Shown: positions 1 through 8,359, counted from the stretch's first letter. The stretch: 64,000 nt of DNA from Sphingomonas sp. (GCA_017418975.1 JAFOMG010000021.1:30689-94688), one strand, 5' to 3'. Made by a program: numbers and translations. Notes: generated from the sequence alone by a model not told the origin.

Positions 1-232
1 CGACTTCGCGGGCGACGAGCTCGCAGACGATGCCGTCGCGCGCGTTCGCCTTGGCGGCGACGCAAGTGCCGGCATCGCACTTCCACAGCGTCGAGCGCGT
101 GACGAGGCTGGTCTTGGCCGGCGCGCTCACCGGCGTGGCGGAATAATAGCCGTTCGGGGCACCCTGCGCGATGCCGGCGGCGGGGACGAGGGCCAGCGTG
201 GCCGCGGCCGCTGCGGCGAAGAAGCGGGTCAT
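1..232 (-). CDS. CC_3452-family small secreted protein (C-terminus cut off)
   Basis: Seventy-seven codons are visible on the minus strand before the window edge. The ATG at 232 follows AGGAGG at 7-nt spacing. Residues 1-22 form a signal peptide (MTRFF, an Ala-rich core, then GIAQ). The mature part has a Cys pair (WKCDAGTC) followed by a second conserved block, DGIVCELVAREV. This looks like the small periplasmic proteins annotated as the CC_3452 family in Caulobacter and sphingomonads, whose function is unknown. It is divergent from the HxlR regulator gene, so the two may share a control region. Family assignment is from motif memory. Confidence 0.7.
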   Translation of the reverse strand, partial: MTRFFAAAAAATLALVPAAGIAQGAPNGYYSATPVSAPAKTSLVTRSTLWKCDAGTCVAAKANARDGIVCELVAREV

Positions 233-282
233 GGGAAATCCTCCTGGGGTCAGAACCTGCAGCCTGGGCTGCGATCCGGTTT

Positions 283-367
283 TTAATTGACATAGAAGTA
301 AGTTGCAACGAGAAACTTTTGCTGCGGCGCAAGAAGTTACGGCATTCCGTAGCGTCGGCTTTTACGG
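283..367. promoter_or_regulatory. Divergent promoter/operator region between secreted protein and HxlR gene
   Basis: The gap between the two divergent genes is AT-rich relative to its surroundings. It holds a 5-4-5 inverted repeat, TACGGCATTCCGTA (338-351), and a further TTACGG half-site at 362-367, immediately upstream of the regulator. A TTGCAA-N17-TAAAAA pair on the minus strand (about 310 down to 282) could be the promoter of the secreted protein. HxlR-type regulators often control the gene divergent to them, so autoregulation and control of the neighbour are plausible. This is inference. Confidence 0.35.
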
Positions 368-381
368 TAGGGTGACAAGTT

Positions 382-882
382 ATGGGTGGTGCCATTCGAG
401 AGTCGCTGCGTCAGCTGGCGAATGACTGCAGCCTGCCGGCGGCGCTGGAAGCGATGGGCGAACGCTGGTCGTTCCTGATCCTGCGCGGCTCGTTCAACGG
501 GCTGCACCATTTCGAGGAATTCCAGTCCGAGCTGGGCATTGCGCGCAACATCCTGGCGAACCGGCTGGCGCGGCTGGTGGACAAGGGCATCCTGCAGCGC
601 CAGCCCTGCGCCGACGATCGCCGCAAGATCGAATACCGCCTGACCGACAAGGGCTATGCGCTGCTGCCGGTGATGGTGTCGCTGCGCCAATGGGGCGAGC
701 GCTGGGAGACGGGGGTGCCGGCCTATCCGGTGCTGGTCGACGCGCGCGACAGCCGCCCGATCCGCGCCGTGCAGGTGCTGAGCCATGACGGACGCGCGCT
801 GGGCAAGGGCGACCTGCTCTGGGCGCTGCCGGAGGATGTGGTGGCGGAGGAGGACGCGGTCGAGGTGAAGGCGGCGGAGTAG
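382..882 (+). CDS. HxlR-family winged-helix transcriptional regulator
   Basis: This 166-residue protein carries an HxlR (MarR-like winged helix) domain at about residues 12-100. It has the family pattern CSLPAALEAMGERWSFLILR near the N-terminus, a recognition-helix region (GIARNILANRLARLVDKGIL), and the wing YRLTDKGYALLPV. Only one Cys lies near the start (C15), the usual position for redox sensing in some members. The C-terminal 60 residues extend past the minimal domain. The ATG at 382 follows AGGGTGA. It is divergent from the small secreted protein and probably regulates itself and/or that neighbour. The ligand or signal cannot be told from sequence. Confidence 0.9.
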   Translation: MGGAIRESLRQLANDCSLPAALEAMGERWSFLILRGSFNGLHHFEEFQSELGIARNILANRLARLVDKGILQRQPCADDRRKIEYRLTDKGYALLPVMVSLRQWGERWETGVPAYPVLVDARDSRPIRAVQVLSHDGRALGKGDLLWALPEDVVAEEDAVEVKAAE

Positions 883-963
883 TCCTGCCCTTGCTGGCCC
901 GGTCCAATTGCGGCATTATTGTGTCGCAATATGGGCGGGGCGGGGCGGGGCGGGGCGTGGCTG

Positions 964-1704
964 ATGGCGTTGCGTGGGCTGATCGTGGCTTTGCTGTTTG
1001 CCGGATCGCTGGCCGGCTGCACCCTGGGCTCGGATCAGCCTTTCGTCCCGCATGGCGATATCGTGCCCGGGCTGGCCGATGGCGACTATCAGCGCCTGGT
1101 GATCGCTGATCCCGCCAGGGTGCCAACCGCCATCCGCCAGGATTGCGTGACGCCAGGCTATGTCTTCCGGCTACCTAACGAGAAGGGCCAGCGCCGGAAC
1201 CGCAAGGTCCGGCCGGTCTATTGCCCCTATGACGGCGAGCAGCGGCTACCGCTCGTCCGGCTCGCGCGCGAAAATGACGGCTATTGGCTTGCGGCGCAGG
1301 GCCGGCGACTGAACGTCCGCTTCAAGCTGTTCCGCAAGGGAATCTATCTCGTGCAGTCCGACGATCCGGAGAGTGATGGCCTGCGCTATGGTTATGCCCT
1401 GACACGCGAGGCGCCTGGCGGGATCGATATGGCGCTGCTGAGCTGCGACTATTTCCCCGCGCTGAAGTCCATCCACGATACGGAGGCCGCCAATATTGCG
1501 GAGACCGTGACGCCGGAGGCCGAGCCGGAACCCGGGGCATCGCCCGCATCGGTGGCGAAATGGGGGAGCGAGATACTGCCCAGCCAGCGCGGCGATTGCC
1601 GGGCGCCTTCCCTGGCCGCGATCCAGCCCGAGCTCGATGCGGTGATCGACCGGTTCGCGCAGGGACGCGAGGTCGTCTGGCTGCTGTTGCGGCGGACGCG
1701 CTAG
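964..1704 (+). CDS. Putative lipoprotein of unknown function
   Basis: This 246-residue protein starts at the ATG at 964 because the following residues form a lipoprotein signal peptide ending in the lipobox LAGC. An in-frame start 45 bp upstream would put Gly/Arg-rich sequence in front of the signal. No domain is recognised. The mature part contains several Cys residues (QDCVTPGYVF, RPVYCPYD, LLSCDY, RGDCRAP), possibly disulfide-bonded in the periplasm. A G-rich tandem run (repeated ggggc units, about 933-956) precedes the gene. Its stop codon shares the palindrome CTAG with the stop of the convergent thioesterase gene. Confidence 0.7.
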   Translation: MALRGLIVALLFAGSLAGCTLGSDQPFVPHGDIVPGLADGDYQRLVIADPARVPTAIRQDCVTPGYVFRLPNEKGQRRNRKVRPVYCPYDGEQRLPLVRLARENDGYWLAAQGRRLNVRFKLFRKGIYLVQSDDPESDGLRYGYALTREAPGGIDMALLSCDYFPALKSIHDTEAANIAETVTPEAEPEPGASPASVAKWGSEILPSQRGDCRAPSLAAIQPELDAVIDRFAQGREVVWLLLRRTR

Positions 1705-2120
1705 CCCCCCAGCCCTTCCAGCCGCACGCGCACATTCTCCGGGATCGGCTTCGACTTGCGCGTCGCCAGGTCGACATGGACGCTGACCATCTCGATCTCG
1801 GTGTGGAGCTCGCCGGTATCGGCATGGCGGAGCTCGACGCGCATCGTCATGCTCGACGTGCCGACTCGCTCGACCCGGGCAAAGCCCTCGACCATGTCGT
1901 CGAACACGAACGGCTTCTTATAGTCGATGGCGGCGCGGACGACGTTGAACTCGGCGTCGAGCCAGTCCGGGCCGATATCGCCCAGATCGGCCCAGCGCCA
2001 GAATTCGCCGAGCGTGACGTCGGCATATTCGAGATAGCGCGAGTTGAAGACGATCTTCTGCCCGTCGATCTCGGAATAGCGGACGCGGAAGCGGGTGGAG
2101 AATGGGAAGCCGGGACGCAT
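1701..2120 (-). CDS. Acyl-CoA thioesterase, 4HBT hotdog fold
   Basis: This 139-residue protein is the usual size for YbgC/4HBT thioesterases. It has the family opening FRVRYSEIDGQKIVFNSRY, with Asp in the position of the catalytic Asp, then a long central helix and the beta strands VGTSSMTMRVEL and TEIEMVSVHVD. The ATG at 2120 (MRPGFPF) is chosen because sequence further upstream is low-complexity and overlaps a dispersed repeat. It probably hydrolyses an acyl- or aryl-CoA in the cytoplasm; the substrate is unknown. It ends in a CTAG overlap with the upstream lipoprotein gene. Confidence 0.85.
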   Translation of the reverse strand: MRPGFPFSTRFRVRYSEIDGQKIVFNSRYLEYADVTLGEFWRWADLGDIGPDWLDAEFNVVRAAIDYKKPFVFDDMVEGFARVERVGTSSMTMRVELRHADTGELHTEIEMVSVHVDLATRKSKPIPENVRVRLEGLGG

Positions 2121-2235
2121 CGCGGGGGGGTGGCGCGAGGAACGGCGCGCGTCAACCGTCCCTTCGCCGTCGCCGCGCAGGCCAGGTCGCCCGGGCTGGG
2201 GGCTCATATCCACCACTGTCATCCCCGCGACTCCC

Positions 2236-2385
2236 TTCGTCATCCCCGTAAAGGCGGGGATCCAGGGCCAGGGGCGGATTGCGCGCGGTCAAGTCCCGCG
2301 CGCTCCGGGGAGCGCTCGCCTGGTGGCATCACTGTCCCGCGCTGCCCTGGACCCCCTCCGCGCGGGACGACGGAATTTGCTGGTC
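2236..2385. repeat. Dispersed palindromic repeat, copy 1
   Basis: The gene-free gap 2121-2396 holds a GC-rich element that opens with GTCATCCCCGTAAAGGCGGGG and continues through GATCCAGGGCCAGG to a tail with CGCGCGGGACGACGG. A clearly related element with the same order of blocks (GGGATCCAGGGCCAGG, AGTCCCG, GCGCTCGC, TGGCATCA, TGTCC, GCGCTACCC) lies at about 29516-29655. A short related inverted sequence precedes it (GTCATCCCCGCGACTC). It looks like an intergenic REP/MITE-class repeat and no protein is encoded. Confidence 0.65.
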
Positions 2386-2396
2386 GAGGCGTGATC

Positions 2397-3176
2397 CTAG
2401 CTCAGCAGCCTGATGCCGACGATCGCCAGCACCGTCGCCAGGATCGGCACCAGCACCCGCTCGGAAACGCGCGTCGCGATCAGGCTGCCGATCACGATGC
2501 CGGGGATCGAGCCGAGCAGCAGCGCGACGAGCAGGCCCGGGTCCACCGATCCCATCGTCCAATGGCCGATGCCGGCGATGAAGGTGAGCGGCACCGCATG
2601 CGCGATGTCCGAGCCGACCAGCCGCGCCACCGGCGCGCCGGGATAGAGGACGAGCAGCGCCGTCATCCCCAGCGCGCCCGCGCCCACCGAGGTGAGCGAG
2701 ACGAGCACGCCCAGCACCGCGCCCAGCACGATGGTGAGCGCCGCGATGGCGCGCGCGTCGAGCCGGGCGAAGCGTTGCCCCGCCGCGTGCACGATGCGGG
2801 TGCGGAAGAACAGCGCGATGGCGGTGAGGATCAGCGTGACGCCGAGGATGGCCGAGATCAGATGCCCGGTATCCTGCGTGCCGCGATGGGCCGCGCTGAG
2901 GAACAGCAGCGTGGCGGTGGTCGCCGGCACGCTGCCCGTCGCCAGCCGCCGCACCACGCGCCAGTCGACCGATCCGCGCCAGCCATGGACGGCGGTGCCC
3001 ACTGCCTTGGTGCCCGAGGCATAGAGCAGGTCGGTGCCGACGGCGGTGGCCGGATGAAAGCCGAAGACGAGCACCAGCAGGGGCGTCATCAGCGATCCGC
3101 CGCCGACGCCGGTCAGCCCGACGAGCAGGCCGACGAGCACGCCGGCAAGCGAATAGAGCGGATCGACGTGCAGCAC
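2397..3176 (-). CDS. TauE/SafE-family membrane permease
   Basis: This 259-residue, strongly hydrophobic protein has about eight predicted membrane segments. It carries the TauE/SafE signature in both halves: VGLLVGLTGVGGGSLMTPLL near the N-terminus and LVSLTSVGAGALGMTALLVL in the middle, the pseudo-repeat typical of the family. Members export sulfite, sulfoacetate or other small organosulfur anions, but many are uncharacterised, so the substrate is open. It lies 10 bp downstream of the aminotransferase gene on the same strand and may be co-transcribed. Confidence 0.9.
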   Translation of the reverse strand: MLHVDPLYSLAGVLVGLLVGLTGVGGGSLMTPLLVLVFGFHPATAVGTDLLYASGTKAVGTAVHGWRGSVDWRVVRRLATGSVPATTATLLFLSAAHRGTQDTGHLISAILGVTLILTAIALFFRTRIVHAAGQRFARLDARAIAALTIVLGAVLGVLVSLTSVGAGALGMTALLVLYPGAPVARLVGSDIAHAVPLTFIAGIGHWTMGSVDPGLLVALLLGSIPGIVIGSLIATRVSERVLVPILATVLAIVGIRLLS

Positions 3177-3186
3177 CGGCCCGGGC

Positions 3187-4392
3187 TCAGCCTGCCTTTG
3201 CCGCGGTGTTGACGCCCATCGACTTGAGATATTGCTTCACGTTGCGCGCCGCCTGGCGCAGGCGCTGCTCGTTCTCGACCATCGCGATGCGCACATAGCC
3301 CTCGCCATTCTCGCCATAGCCGACGCCCGGCGCCACCGCGACCTTGGCATGGGTGAGCAGCTGCTTGGAGAATTCGAGGCTGCCGAGATGCGCCAGCGCC
3401 GGGGGCAGCGGCGCCCAGGCGAACATCGACGCCGGCGGCGAGGGGATTTCCCAGCCGGCGCGGCCGAAGCTCTCGACCAGCACGTCGCGGCGCTTGTGGT
3501 AGAGCTGGCGATTGGCCTCGACGATGTCCTGCGGGCCGTTGAGCGCGGCGCAGGCAGCGGCCTGGATCGGCGTGAAGGCGCCGTAATCGAGATACGACTT
3601 CACCCGCGTCATCGCCGCGATCAGCTGCTTGTTGCCCACCGCGAAGCCCATGCGCCAGCCGGCCATGGAATAGGTCTTGGAGAGCGAGGTGAACTCGATT
3701 GCCACGTCCTTGGCGCCCTTGACCTGCAGGATCGACACGGTCGGCTTGCCGTCGAAATAGAGCTCCGAATAGGCGAGGTCGGAGAGGATCCACACCTTGT
3801 TCTCGCGCGCCCAGGCGACGAGCCGCTCGTAAAAGGCGAGGTCCACCGTCTCCGCCGTCGGGTTCGACGGATAATTGACCACCAGGATCGAGGGGCGCGG
3901 CACGGTGAACGCCATCGCGCGCTCGAGGCTCTCGAAATAATGCTCGTCCGGCGTGGTCGGCACCGCGCGGATCGTCGCGCCCGCGATGATGAAGCCGAAG
4001 GTGTGGATCGGATAGCTGGGGTTGGGCGCCAGCACGACGTCGCCCGGCGCGGTGATCGCGGTGGCGAGGCTGGCCAGGCCTTCCTTCGAGCCCATGGTCA
4101 CCACGACCTCGGTCTCGGGATCGATCTCGACGCCGAATCGGCGGGCATAGTAATTGGCCTGGGCGCGGCGCAGGCCGGGAATGCCCTTGGACTGGGAATA
4201 GCCGTGCGCGTCGGGCTTCTGCGCGACTTCGACCAGCTTCTCGATCACGTGCGGCGGCGGCGGCAGGTCCGGATTGCCCATGCCGAGATCGATGATGTCC
4301 TCCCCCGCCGCACGCGCCGCTGCCCGCATCGCATTGACTTCGGCGATGACATAGGGGGGCAGGCGCTTCATGCGGTAGAATTCTTCGGACAT
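3187..4392 (-). CDS. Class I/II PLP-dependent aminotransferase (AlaC-like)
   Basis: This 401-residue protein spans the full aminotransferase fold I. The Schiff-base lysine is K239 in SLSKTYSMAGWR, with the cofactor-contacting NYPSNPTA and SDLAYSEL motifs before it. It is closest in layout to alanine/LL-diaminopimelate-type aminotransferases (MKRLPPYV, IDLGMGNPDLPPP, GYSQSKGIPGLR). It likely exchanges the amino group between alanine and 2-oxoglutarate or a similar pair in the cytoplasm. It is divergent from phaC; the 128-bp gap would hold both promoters. Confidence 0.88.
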   Translation of the reverse strand: MSEEFYRMKRLPPYVIAEVNAMRAAARAAGEDIIDLGMGNPDLPPPPHVIEKLVEVAQKPDAHGYSQSKGIPGLRRAQANYYARRFGVEIDPETEVVVTMGSKEGLASLATAITAPGDVVLAPNPSYPIHTFGFIIAGATIRAVPTTPDEHYFESLERAMAFTVPRPSILVVNYPSNPTAETVDLAFYERLVAWARENKVWILSDLAYSELYFDGKPTVSILQVKGAKDVAIEFTSLSKTYSMAGWRMGFAVGNKQLIAAMTRVKSYLDYGAFTPIQAAACAALNGPQDIVEANRQLYHKRRDVLVESFGRAGWEIPSPPASMFAWAPLPPALAHLGSLEFSKQLLTHAKVAVAPGVGYGENGEGYVRIAMVENEQRLRQAARNVKQYLKSMGVNTAAKAG

Positions 4393-4520
4393 TTCCTCGT
4401 CTCTCAGGGGTTGGAGCGCGGCACGAACTTGTGCCGTGCGCCCGTCCTACGCCATGTTCGCGCCTGCGGGAATGACGAGTTGCCTGTGGTGCGCTAAAGC
4501 GGCGCTTGAAGAGGATGAGC

Positions 4521-6263
4521 ATGGCCGAAACGACCACACCGCCGATTCCCGATCTCGAGGACCTGCAGCACTGGACCTGGGTGCTCGGCCGCGCGCAGCA
4601 GATGATGCTCGAGCACGGCCTCGACATGATGGAGCATCTGCCCGGCGCGCCGCCCTTCGGCGCGCTGCTCGATCCCGCCGCGGCGGTGAAGGCGACCACC
4701 GATTTCTGGTCGGACACGATGAAGCTGTGGCAGCGCTTCCTCGATCCGCGGAATGCGGCGCCCTTCGAGGAGACGCCCGAGCAGGCGCGCGACAAGCGCT
4801 TCAAGGCGCCGCAATGGCGCGAGGAGCCGGTGTTCGATTTTCTGCGCCAGAGCTATCTGGTCATCGCCGACCATATGCTGCGCGGCGTCGACGCGCTGGA
4901 GGGGATGGACCCCAGGCAGAAGGACCAGGTGCGCTTCGCGACCCGGGGTTTCCTCGACGCGGTGAGCCCCACCAACTTCCCGGCGACCAATCCCGAAGTG
5001 CTCGAGAAGATCGTCGAGACCAAGGGCGAGAGCCTGCTCAAGGGCCTGTCCAACATGCTGGGCGACCTGGCCAAGGGCCAGATGACCCAGACGGCCGAGG
5101 GCGCCTATGAGCTGGGCCGCAACCTGGCGATGACGCCGGGCAAGGTGGTGAAGCGCACGCCGCTCTACGAGCTGATCCAATATGCCCCGGCGGAAGGCGC
5201 GAAACAGGTCTATGCGACGCCGCTGCTGATCTTCCCGCCCTGGATCAACCGCTATTACATCCTCGATCTCAATCCCGAGAAGAGCTTCATCCGCTGGGCG
5301 GTGGAGCAGGGGCTGACCGTGTTCGTGGTCTCGTGGAAGTCCGCCGACACCACGATGAAGGACGTGGTGTGGGACGATTTCGTCGAGGGCGGGCAGATCG
5401 ACGCGATCGACACGGTGCGCGACCTGCTCGGCGTGGAGGCGGTGCACGCGATCGGCTATTGCGTCGCCGGCACCACGCTGGCCGCGACGCTGGCGGTGCT
5501 GCACGCCAGGGGCGAGGCCGAAAAGGTCAGGAGCGCGACCTTCTTCACCGCCCAGGTCGATTTCTCCGAGGCCGGCGAGCTGGGCATGTTCGTCGACGAC
5601 GACCAGCTGGCGATGATCCGCAGCCTGGGGGCCGAGGGCTTCCTCGACGGGCGCTACATGGCGGCGACGTTCAACCTGCTGCGCGGGCGGGACCTGATCT
5701 GGAACTACGTCACCAACAACTATCTGATGGGCAAGGAATATGCCCCGTTCGACCTGCTCCACTGGAACTCGGACGTCACCAACCTGCCGGCGCGCTGGCA
5801 CATGAGCTATCTGACCGACCTCTATCGCGACAACAAGCTGGTCCAGCCCGGCGCGCTCGCGATCGGCGGCACGCCGCTCGACCTCTCGAGCGTGGCGACG
5901 CCCACCTATGTCCAGGCCGGGCGCGAGGATCACATCGCCCCGGCGCAGAGCGTCTGGAAGATCACCCATTATTTCAGGGGGCCGCTCAAGTTCGTGCTCG
6001 CCGGATCGGGGCACATCGCCGGCGTGGTGAACCCGCCTTCCGCGCAGAAATATCAATATTGGACCAATTCGGAGAAGGCCGCGACGCTCGCCGAGTTTTT
6101 CGCGGGAGCAAAAGAGACCAAGGGGAGTTGGTGGCCCGACTGGATCGGCTGGCTCGACGCGCTCGATGCCGCCAGGGTTCCGGCCAAGGGCGCGCGGATT
6201 CCGGGCAAGGGCAAGCTCAAGCCCCTGGAGGATGCGCCGGGAAGCTATGTCCGGATGCGCTGA
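4521..6263 (+). CDS. phaC: Class I poly(3-hydroxyalkanoate) synthase
   Basis: This 580-residue enzyme polymerises (R)-3-hydroxyacyl-CoA into PHA granules. The ATG at 4521 is preferred because GAAGAGG lies 6 nt upstream; in-frame ATG 4515 and TTG 4506 are less well placed. The N-terminal PhaC domain covers about residues 70-240, followed by the alpha/beta-hydrolase domain. The catalytic triad is visible: C314 in GYCVAG, D470 in GREDHIAP and H498 in GSGHIAG. The lipase-like box is G-Y-C-V-A rather than the usual G-x-C-x-G, with Gly moved one place on. The phasin gene follows directly, and acetoacetyl-CoA reductase lies at 26 kb. Confidence 0.95.
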   Translation: MAETTTPPIPDLEDLQHWTWVLGRAQQMMLEHGLDMMEHLPGAPPFGALLDPAAAVKATTDFWSDTMKLWQRFLDPRNAAPFEETPEQARDKRFKAPQWREEPVFDFLRQSYLVIADHMLRGVDALEGMDPRQKDQVRFATRGFLDAVSPTNFPATNPEVLEKIVETKGESLLKGLSNMLGDLAKGQMTQTAEGAYELGRNLAMTPGKVVKRTPLYELIQYAPAEGAKQVYATPLLIFPPWINRYYILDLNPEKSFIRWAVEQGLTVFVVSWKSADTTMKDVVWDDFVEGGQIDAIDTVRDLLGVEAVHAIGYCVAGTTLAATLAVLHARGEAEKVRSATFFTAQVDFSEAGELGMFVDDDQLAMIRSLGAEGFLDGRYMAATFNLLRGRDLIWNYVTNNYLMGKEYAPFDLLHWNSDVTNLPARWHMSYLTDLYRDNKLVQPGALAIGGTPLDLSSVATPTYVQAGREDHIAPAQSVWKITHYFRGPLKFVLAGSGHIAGVVNPPSAQKYQYWTNSEKAATLAEFFAGAKETKGSWWPDWIGWLDALDAARVPAKGARIPGKGKLKPLEDAPGSYVRMR

Positions 6264-6295
6264 TTTCCCGCGCTATCCCAGACTTTTACCTATTT

Positions 6296-6359
6296 TTGTG
6301 CACTGCACAAAAGTCACTTGCATTGCAGTGCAAGAAGAGCTACATGCTGCATCGCAGCA
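6296..6359. promoter_or_regulatory. Cluster of TGCA-type dyads upstream of phasin, probable PhaR operators
   Basis: Three inverted repeats lie in 64 bp just before the phasin gene: TTGTGCACTGCACAA (6296-6310, 7-1-7, perfect), CTTGCATTGCAGTGCAAG (6317-6334, arms CTTGCA/TGCAAG) and TGCTGCATCGCAGCA (6345-6359). The last contains CTGC-N3-GCAG, the site type described for the PHA-responsive repressor PhaR of Paracoccus and Rhodobacter. The position next to a phasin gene fits PhaR control, in which the repressor leaves DNA when it binds PHA. No phaR gene is in the window. Confidence 0.7.
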
Positions 6360-6383
6360 ATAGCTTTATGGGGAAGGCACATC

Positions 6384-7151
6384 ATGGCCACCAAGGGACC
6401 GAAGACCGGCGCGCCCAAGCCCGTCGCTCCGAAGCCTGCGGCGCGCGCCAAGCCCGCGCCGAAAGTTGCTGCGCCCAAGGCTGAGAAGCCCGAGCCGGTG
6501 AAGGCTGCCGAGACGATCGTCGAGGCTCCCGTCGTCGCCGAGCCGGTCCCGGCCCTTGAGGCAGCACCGCAGGAAGTGACCGAAACCGAAACCGTCGAAG
6601 CCGTGGCCGAGACCCCCGTCGAGCAGATCGCCGAGGTTGCCACGGAAACCGCAATCACCGTCGTCGAAGCCGTCGAGGAGACGGTCGCCGCGCCGGAAGT
6701 GAAGGGAAGCTGGAAGATGACCACCATCGAGAACGCCACCGACAAGGCCCAGGCTCTGTTCGCCGAGTGGAACGACCGCACCAAGGCCGCCGTCGAGAAG
6801 TCGACCAAGCTGGTCGAGGAAGCCAATGACTTCGCCAAGGGCAATGTCGAGGCGCTGGTCGAATCGGGCCGCATCGCCGCCAAGGGCTTCGAGGGCCTGG
6901 GCCAGGACGCCGCCGAATATGGCCGCAAGTCGTTCGAGAGCGCGACCGCCGCGCTGAAGAACCTCGCCGCCGTCAAGTCGCCGACCGACTTCTTCAAGCT
7001 GCAGAGCGACTATTTCCGCGGCGCGTTCGACTCGTATGTCGCCGAGGCGTCGAAGAACACCGAGGCGCTGATCAAGCTCGCCAGCGATGCCGCGCAGCCG
7101 CTGTCGAACCGCGTCGCCGTCGCCGCCGAGAAGGTGAAGACCGCCGCGTAA
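6384..7151 (+). CDS. phaP: Phasin-family PHA granule protein
   Basis: This 255-residue protein starts at the ATG at 6384, with GGGAAGG about 6 nt upstream. The first 110 residues are a low-complexity Ala/Pro/Lys then Glu/Val-rich stretch. The phasin domain covers about residues 115-250, with amphipathic helices (AQALFAEWNDRTKAAVEKS, KSPTDFFKLQSDYFRGAFD) typical of the phasin_2/TIGR01841 group. Phasins coat PHA granules and limit their size. It follows phaC in the same direction and has its own dyad-rich promoter. A stem-loop terminator follows it. Confidence 0.88.
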   Translation: MATKGPKTGAPKPVAPKPAARAKPAPKVAAPKAEKPEPVKAAETIVEAPVVAEPVPALEAAPQEVTETETVEAVAETPVEQIAEVATETAITVVEAVEETVAAPEVKGSWKMTTIENATDKAQALFAEWNDRTKAAVEKSTKLVEEANDFAKGNVEALVESGRIAAKGFEGLGQDAAEYGRKSFESATAALKNLAAVKSPTDFFKLQSDYFRGAFDSYVAEASKNTEALIKLASDAAQPLSNRVAVAAEKVKTAA

Positions 7152-7184
7152 GCGAGGGCTTCCGGCTCGCCGGAAGAAGAGATC

Positions 7185-7221
7185 AGGGCGGCCGTCCCCC
7201 GGGGGCGGTCGCCCTTTCCTT
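7185..7221 (+). terminator. Rho-independent-type terminator after phasin gene
   Basis: An imperfect long hairpin pairs AGGGCGGCCGTCCCC with GGGGGCGGTCGCCCT and is followed by TTTCCTTTG. It lies about 34 bp past the phasin stop and would separate phasin from clpS. Confidence 0.7.
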
Positions 7222-7379
7222 TGCCGCCTCTCTTTTGCTCCCTCTCTTTTGCCCCTCTCTTCTGCCGGCGTCTTATCGGGGCGCACGCATGGCCGCCGGC
7301 CTTGCCCTCGAGGGCGCGAACCCATATTTTCGGCGGCGTGACAGATCCCGTTAAATTCGACACCAGCATGCCATGGCGC

Positions 7380-7712
7380 ATGGCCGAGGACGGCAATGAC
7401 GACGATCGGGGCAATGATCCCTCGGTCGGCATCGCCACGCGCACCCGCACGCGCACCAAGAAGCCCACGCCCTATCGCGTCCTGATGCTCAACGACGATT
7501 ATACGCCGATGGAGTTCGTCGTGCTCGTCCTGCAGCGCTTCTTCCGGATGAACATGGAAGAGGCGACGCGGGTGATGCTCCACGTCCATCAGCGCGGCGT
7601 GGGCGTGTGCGGCGTGTTCAGCTACGAAGTCGCCGAGACCAAGGTGGCGCAGGTGATCGACTTCGCCCGCCAGAACCAGCACCCGCTGCAATGCACGCTG
7701 GAAAAGGCCTAG
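7380..7712 (+). CDS. clpS: ATP-dependent Clp protease adaptor ClpS
   Basis: This is a 110-residue ClpS adaptor, which hands N-degron substrates to the ClpAP protease. The core [18 protein letters not shown] (N-degron pocket with the NDDYTPME signature), the MLHVHQRG helix and the [11 protein letters not shown] tail are all present. The ATG at 7380 (MAEDG) gives the usual length with a disordered N-terminal extension. An ATG 12 bp upstream and a GTG at 7338 are also in frame, and no Shine-Dalgarno sequence settles the choice. ClpA itself is not in the window. Confidence 0.93.
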   Translation: MAEDGNDDDRGNDPSVGIATRTRTRTKKPTPYRVLMLNDDYTPMEFVVLVLQRFFRMNMEEATRVMLHVHQRGVGVCGVFSYEVAETKVAQVIDFARQNQHPLQCTLEKA

Positions 7713-8137
7713 TCAGCGGGGTCTGCCGGAGGGCCGTTCTCGCCATCGAGTGAATTTCTCCGAGCCTCCGCCTTCGCGGCGCGACGTTCCTGCTCGCGTG
7801 CACGAACTCCGTTCCAATAAGCCCGTTGCCGCTTGGCCCAGCGATAATTGCGCACCGCGAACAGCACCGACACCCAGATCGCGGCGAACAACAGCCACCC
7901 GGAGGAGGGACCGCGCAACAGCAACGGGCTGCAGGGTATCGCCACGAGCATGCGGATCACCGCGCCGCCGCGGCCACCATATTGCAGCGGATCGCCGAGG
8001 CACCGTACGAAAAGCATCGAATCGAAGGCTGCCCAGCCCAGCGCAAGGAAGATCGCGGGGATCGGCCACCAGCGGGTGAACGGAATCCCGCTCCCTTGCC
8101 GGATCTCGCGCTCCTCCCTGGTCAATCGCCGCCGCAT
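7709..8137 (-). CDS. Small membrane protein of unknown function
   Basis: From the ATG at 8137 this gives 142 residues; a GTG at 8212 would add 25. Two or three hydrophobic segments are visible ([20 protein letters not shown], a second near [20 protein letters not shown]), followed by a basic, charged C-terminal tail rich in Arg, Ala and Glu ([15 protein letters not shown]). The N-terminus is also basic. No family is recognised. It overlaps the clpS stop by 4 bp (convergent). Confidence 0.6.
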   Translation of the reverse strand: MRRRLTREEREIRQGSGIPFTRWWPIPAIFLALGWAAFDSMLFVRCLGDPLQYGGRGGAVIRMLVAIPCSPLLLRGPSSGWLLFAAIWVSVLFAVRNYRWAKRQRAYWNGVRAREQERRAAKAEARRNSLDGENGPPADPAD

Positions 8138-8300
8138 GCGGCCGATGCTGGCACGGCCGCCAGGTGCACGCAATCCGGCCGGATCGTTTCGCACCGGCCT
8201 AAGGTATTCCACGCATAGGCGTTTTCCGGGCGATACGGGTTCCGGCCGAATCGGTAGGAGCCATTCCGTTCCTGGGAACCGGGGGTTCGGGCGGGAACAA

Positions 8301-8340
8301 GGGCCGGACGGCGCGACTTGTCATCGCAGACGTCCGGCCC
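8301..8340 (-). terminator. Hairpin terminator downstream of the Crp/Fnr gene
   Basis: A perfect 10-bp stem (GGGCCGGACG / CGTCCGGCCC) with a 20-nt loop lies 20 bp past the stop of the Crp/Fnr regulator, within the 221-bp gap to the next minus-strand gene. Either strand has a few pyrimidines after the stem, so it could act in both directions. Confidence 0.6.
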
Positions 8341-8359
8341 CTTTCCTCTTCCGCGAAGC

